Of a stretch of 7,077 bases of DNA, positions 5,421-7,077 are shown in pieces; position 1 is the stretch's first letter; the number at the start of each line of letters is the position of its first letter. The position numbers were made by a program, and so were the translations under genes. This DNA comes from Gammaproteobacteria bacterium (GTDB lineage Bacteria > Pseudomonadota > Gammaproteobacteria > SURF-13): the NCBI GenBank assembly GCA_023487615.1, contig JAMDBH010000043.1:1-7077 (forward strand). Direction: 5' to 3'. Below the pieces are notes generated by a model, which ran no database searches, was not told the DNA's origin, and saw only the letters and a program-made list of their open reading frames with translations.

Positions 5421-5491
5421 TAGTCCGGATGCAATGAAATGAAATCCGGGAATCAAAAGGGACTCCTGGATTTCGCTATGCTACCGGGAGG
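5421..5491. repeat. Palindromic intergenic repeat between rpoZ and spoT
   Basis: The 80-bp rpoZ-spoT gap is largely one imperfect palindrome. The inner stem pairs 5441-5454 with 5461-5474 (14 nt; one G-T wobble and one A-C mismatch) around the 6-nt loop AAAAGG. A weaker outer stem pairs TCCGG (5424-5428) with CCGGGA (5484-5489), with one bulge. The look, with a TAGTCCGGAT start, GAAATCCGGG centre and CCGGG return, resembles the short REP-like palindromes scattered between genes in many Proteobacteria, here partly decayed. No T-run follows, so it is not a standard terminator and probably allows read-through into spoT. The spoT ribosome site lies in its right arm. Confidence 0.65.
5486..5491 (+). 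promoter_or_regulatory. Shine-Dalgarno site of spoT, inside the repeat arm
   Basis: GGGAGG lies 5 nt before the ATG at 5497 and is the strongest ribosome site in the plus-strand cluster. Its first bases overlap the outer arm of the palindromic repeat, so folding of that arm could partly hide it. Confidence 0.75.
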
Positions 5492-5496
5492 CGTAC

Positions 5497-7077
5497 ATGT
5501 TTCTTATCAAGGATCTCACCGACCTCCTCGAGACCTATCTTGAACCGGCTCAGATAGCTGAGATCCAGCGCGCCTACCAGTTCGGCGCGCGCGCCCACGA
5601 AGGCCAGCAGCGGCTATCCGGCGAACCGTACATCTACCATCCTCTCGCGGTGGCGCGCATCCTGGCCGAGATGCATATGGATCACCAGAGCATCCTGGCC
5701 GCCCTGCTGCACGACGTCATCGAAGACACCCCCACGGCAAAGGAACAACTGGCCAAGGAGTTCGGCGCCGAGGTGGCCGAGCTGGTGGACGGGGTGAGCA
5801 AGCTCACCCATATCCATTTCGAGACGCACGCCGAGGCGCAGGCCGAAAACTTCCGCAAGATGCTGCTGGCCATGGTGCGCGATATCCGCGTCATCCTGGT
5901 CAAGCTCGCCGACCGCCTGCACAACATGCGCACCTTGGGCGCGATGCCGCTCGACAAGCGCCGCCGCATCGCCCGCGAAACCCTGGAGATCTACGCGCCC
6001 ATCGCCAGCCGTCTGGGCATGAACGCCCTGCGTCTGGAGCTGGAGGATCTGGGCTTCGCCGCGCTTTATCCGATGCGCTATCGCATCCTCATCGAGGCGG
6101 TGAAGAAGGCGCGCGGCAACCGTAAGGAGGTGGTGCGCAAGATCGAAAACGCAATCAAGCGCCGGTTGCGCGAGGAAAAGCTGGAGGGCGAGGTGCTGGG
6201 ACGCGAAAAGCATTTGTACAGCATCTATCGCAAGATGCTCGATAAAAAATTGTCCTTCGCCGAAGTCACCGATGTCTACGGCTTCCGCATCATCGTGGAT
6301 TCGGTGGACACCTGTTACCGCGTGCTCGGCGCGGTGCACAATCTTTATAAGCCGGTGCCGGGCAAATTCAAGGACTACATCGCCATCCCCAAGGCCAACG
6401 GCTATCAATCGCTGCACACCGCCCTATTCGGACCCTACGGGGTGCCGATCGAGGTGCAGATCCGCACCCGCGACATGGATCGCATCTCCGAGGCGGGGAT
6501 CGCCGCGCACTGGCTGTACAAGGCGGGCGAGGCCAGCAGTAGCGCTCAGCAGCGCGCACACGAATGGCTGCGCGGCCTGCTGGAGATGCAGATGAACGCG
6601 GGCAACTCGCTGGAATTTCTGGAAAACGTCAAGATAGATCTGTTCCCCGACGAGGTCTACGTGTTCACCCCCAAAGGCGAGATCATGCAGTTGCCGCGCG
6701 GCGCGACGGTGGTGGATTTCGCCTATGCGGTGCACACCGACGTTGGCAATACCTGTGTGGCGGCCAAAATAGACCGGCGGCTCGCACCCTTGAGCACAAC
6801 GCTCGCCAACGGCCAGTCGGTCGAGGTCATCACTTCAAAACACGCGCGGCCCAACCCCGCCTGGCTGAACTTCGTCGCCACCGCCAAGGCGCGAGCCACC
6901 ATCCGGCATTTCCTCAAGAACCTGAAACGCGACGAGTCCATCGAGCTTGGCCGGCGGCTGTTGAACATGGAGCTCGACATCTACGAACTCTCGCTCGACA
7001 AGCTCACCCCCGTTCGCATCAAAGAAGTGCTCAAGCAATACAAACTCAAGACGCTGGACGACCTGCTGGAAGAGATC
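5497..7077 (+). CDS. spoT: Bifunctional (p)ppGpp synthetase/hydrolase SpoT (3' end missing)
   Basis: An open frame of 527 codons runs off the right edge; E. coli SpoT has 702 residues, so roughly 175 are missing. It balances ppGpp: the HD domain removes pyrophosphate from ppGpp and the synthetase domain makes ppGpp from GDP/GTP and ATP. Hydrolase residues H48, H72-D73 (in HDVIEDT) and D139 are present. In the synthetase domain, GREKHLYSIYRKM (235-247), D259 and E319 (in IEVQIRT) are present; D73, D259 and E319 have the same numbers as the E. coli residues whose mutation kills each activity. The loop at 290-293 reads KFKD, close to the RxKD of bifunctional enzymes and unlike the ExDD of RelA. 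The TGS domain spans about 383-445 (DLFPDEVYVFTPKG), followed by the helical region. The ACT end lies outside the window. The start has a strong Shine-Dalgarno sequence and matches the family N-terminus. Confidence 0.97.
   Translation, partial: MFLIKDLTDLLETYLEPAQIAEIQRAYQFGARAHEGQQRLSGEPYIYHPLAVARILAEMHMDHQSILAALLHDVIEDTPTAKEQLAKEFGAEVAELVDGVSKLTHIHFETHAEAQAENFRKMLLAMVRDIRVILVKLADRLHNMRTLGAMPLDKRRRIARETLEIYAPIASRLGMNALRLELEDLGFAALYPMRYRILIEAVKKARGNRKEVVRKIENAIKRRLREEKLEGEVLGREKHLYSIYRKMLDKKLSFAEVTDVYGFRIIVDSVDTCYRVLGAVHNLYKPVPGKFKDYIAIPKANGYQSLHTALFGPYGVPIEVQIRTRDMDRISEAGIAAHWLYKAGEASSSAQQRAHEWLRGLLEMQMNAGNSLEFLENVKIDLFPDEVYVFTPKGEIMQLPRGATVVDFAYAVHTDVGNTCVAAKIDRRLAPLSTTLANGQSVEVITSKHARPNPAWLNFVATAKARATIRHFLKNLKRDESIELGRRLLNMELDIYELSLDKLTPVRIKEVLKQYKLKTLDDLLEEI

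Noticed and set aside
5441..5474. Rho-independent terminator after rpoZ
   Set aside because: The stem is good but no T-run follows it, and the palindrome continues into the spoT ribosome site.
5614..6417. 267-residue minus-strand frame opposite spoT
   Set aside because: Antisense of the conserved SpoT HD and synthetase domains; H-, L- and Q-rich shadow.

Overview
The window reads as ordinary chromosome of a gammaproteobacterium with fairly high GC. HemW, RdgB, RPH, YicC, GMK, omega and SpoT all match their gammaproteobacterial forms closely, and a SpoT with its own gmk-rpoZ-spoT operon fits a lineage with separate RelA and SpoT. A Chromatiales-like or other environmental, possibly sulfur-oxidising, lineage is a guess from general feel and not something the sequence proves.

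Layout: (1) Positions 1-86 hold the tail of an unidentified plus-strand gene. (2) Positions 176-843 hold two membrane protein genes that diverge: a 48-residue two-helix protein on the minus strand (176-322) and a four-helix holin-4-like protein on the plus strand (463-843). (3) A minus-strand cluster rph > rdgB > hemW runs from 3442 down to 818; the end of hemW overlaps the holin-like gene by 26 bp. (4) A plus-strand cluster yicC > gmk > rpoZ > spoT runs from 3625 off the right edge. spoT is open at its 3' end, with 527 codons visible.

How the genes work together: the minus cluster joins tRNA 3'-end trimming (RPH), nucleotide-pool cleaning (RdgB) and a radical-SAM haem chaperone (HemW). The plus cluster joins an RNase (YicC), GMP kinase (feeding GDP/GTP), the omega subunit that forms part of a ppGpp site on RNA polymerase, and SpoT, which makes and destroys ppGpp. 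That is a compact GTP/ppGpp module.

The most unusual content is intergenic. Both gaps flanking rph hold large inverted repeats whose arms are built of 7-nt units. The two elements share architecture (purine-rich arm first on the plus strand, period 7, similar arm and loop size) but use different heptamers (AGGGGAA-like at 2631-2723, GTGAGGN at 3480-3565). A third, unrelated palindromic element fills the rpoZ-spoT gap and contains the spoT ribosome binding site. I found no tRNA, rRNA, CRISPR array, complete insertion sequence or convincing phage module.
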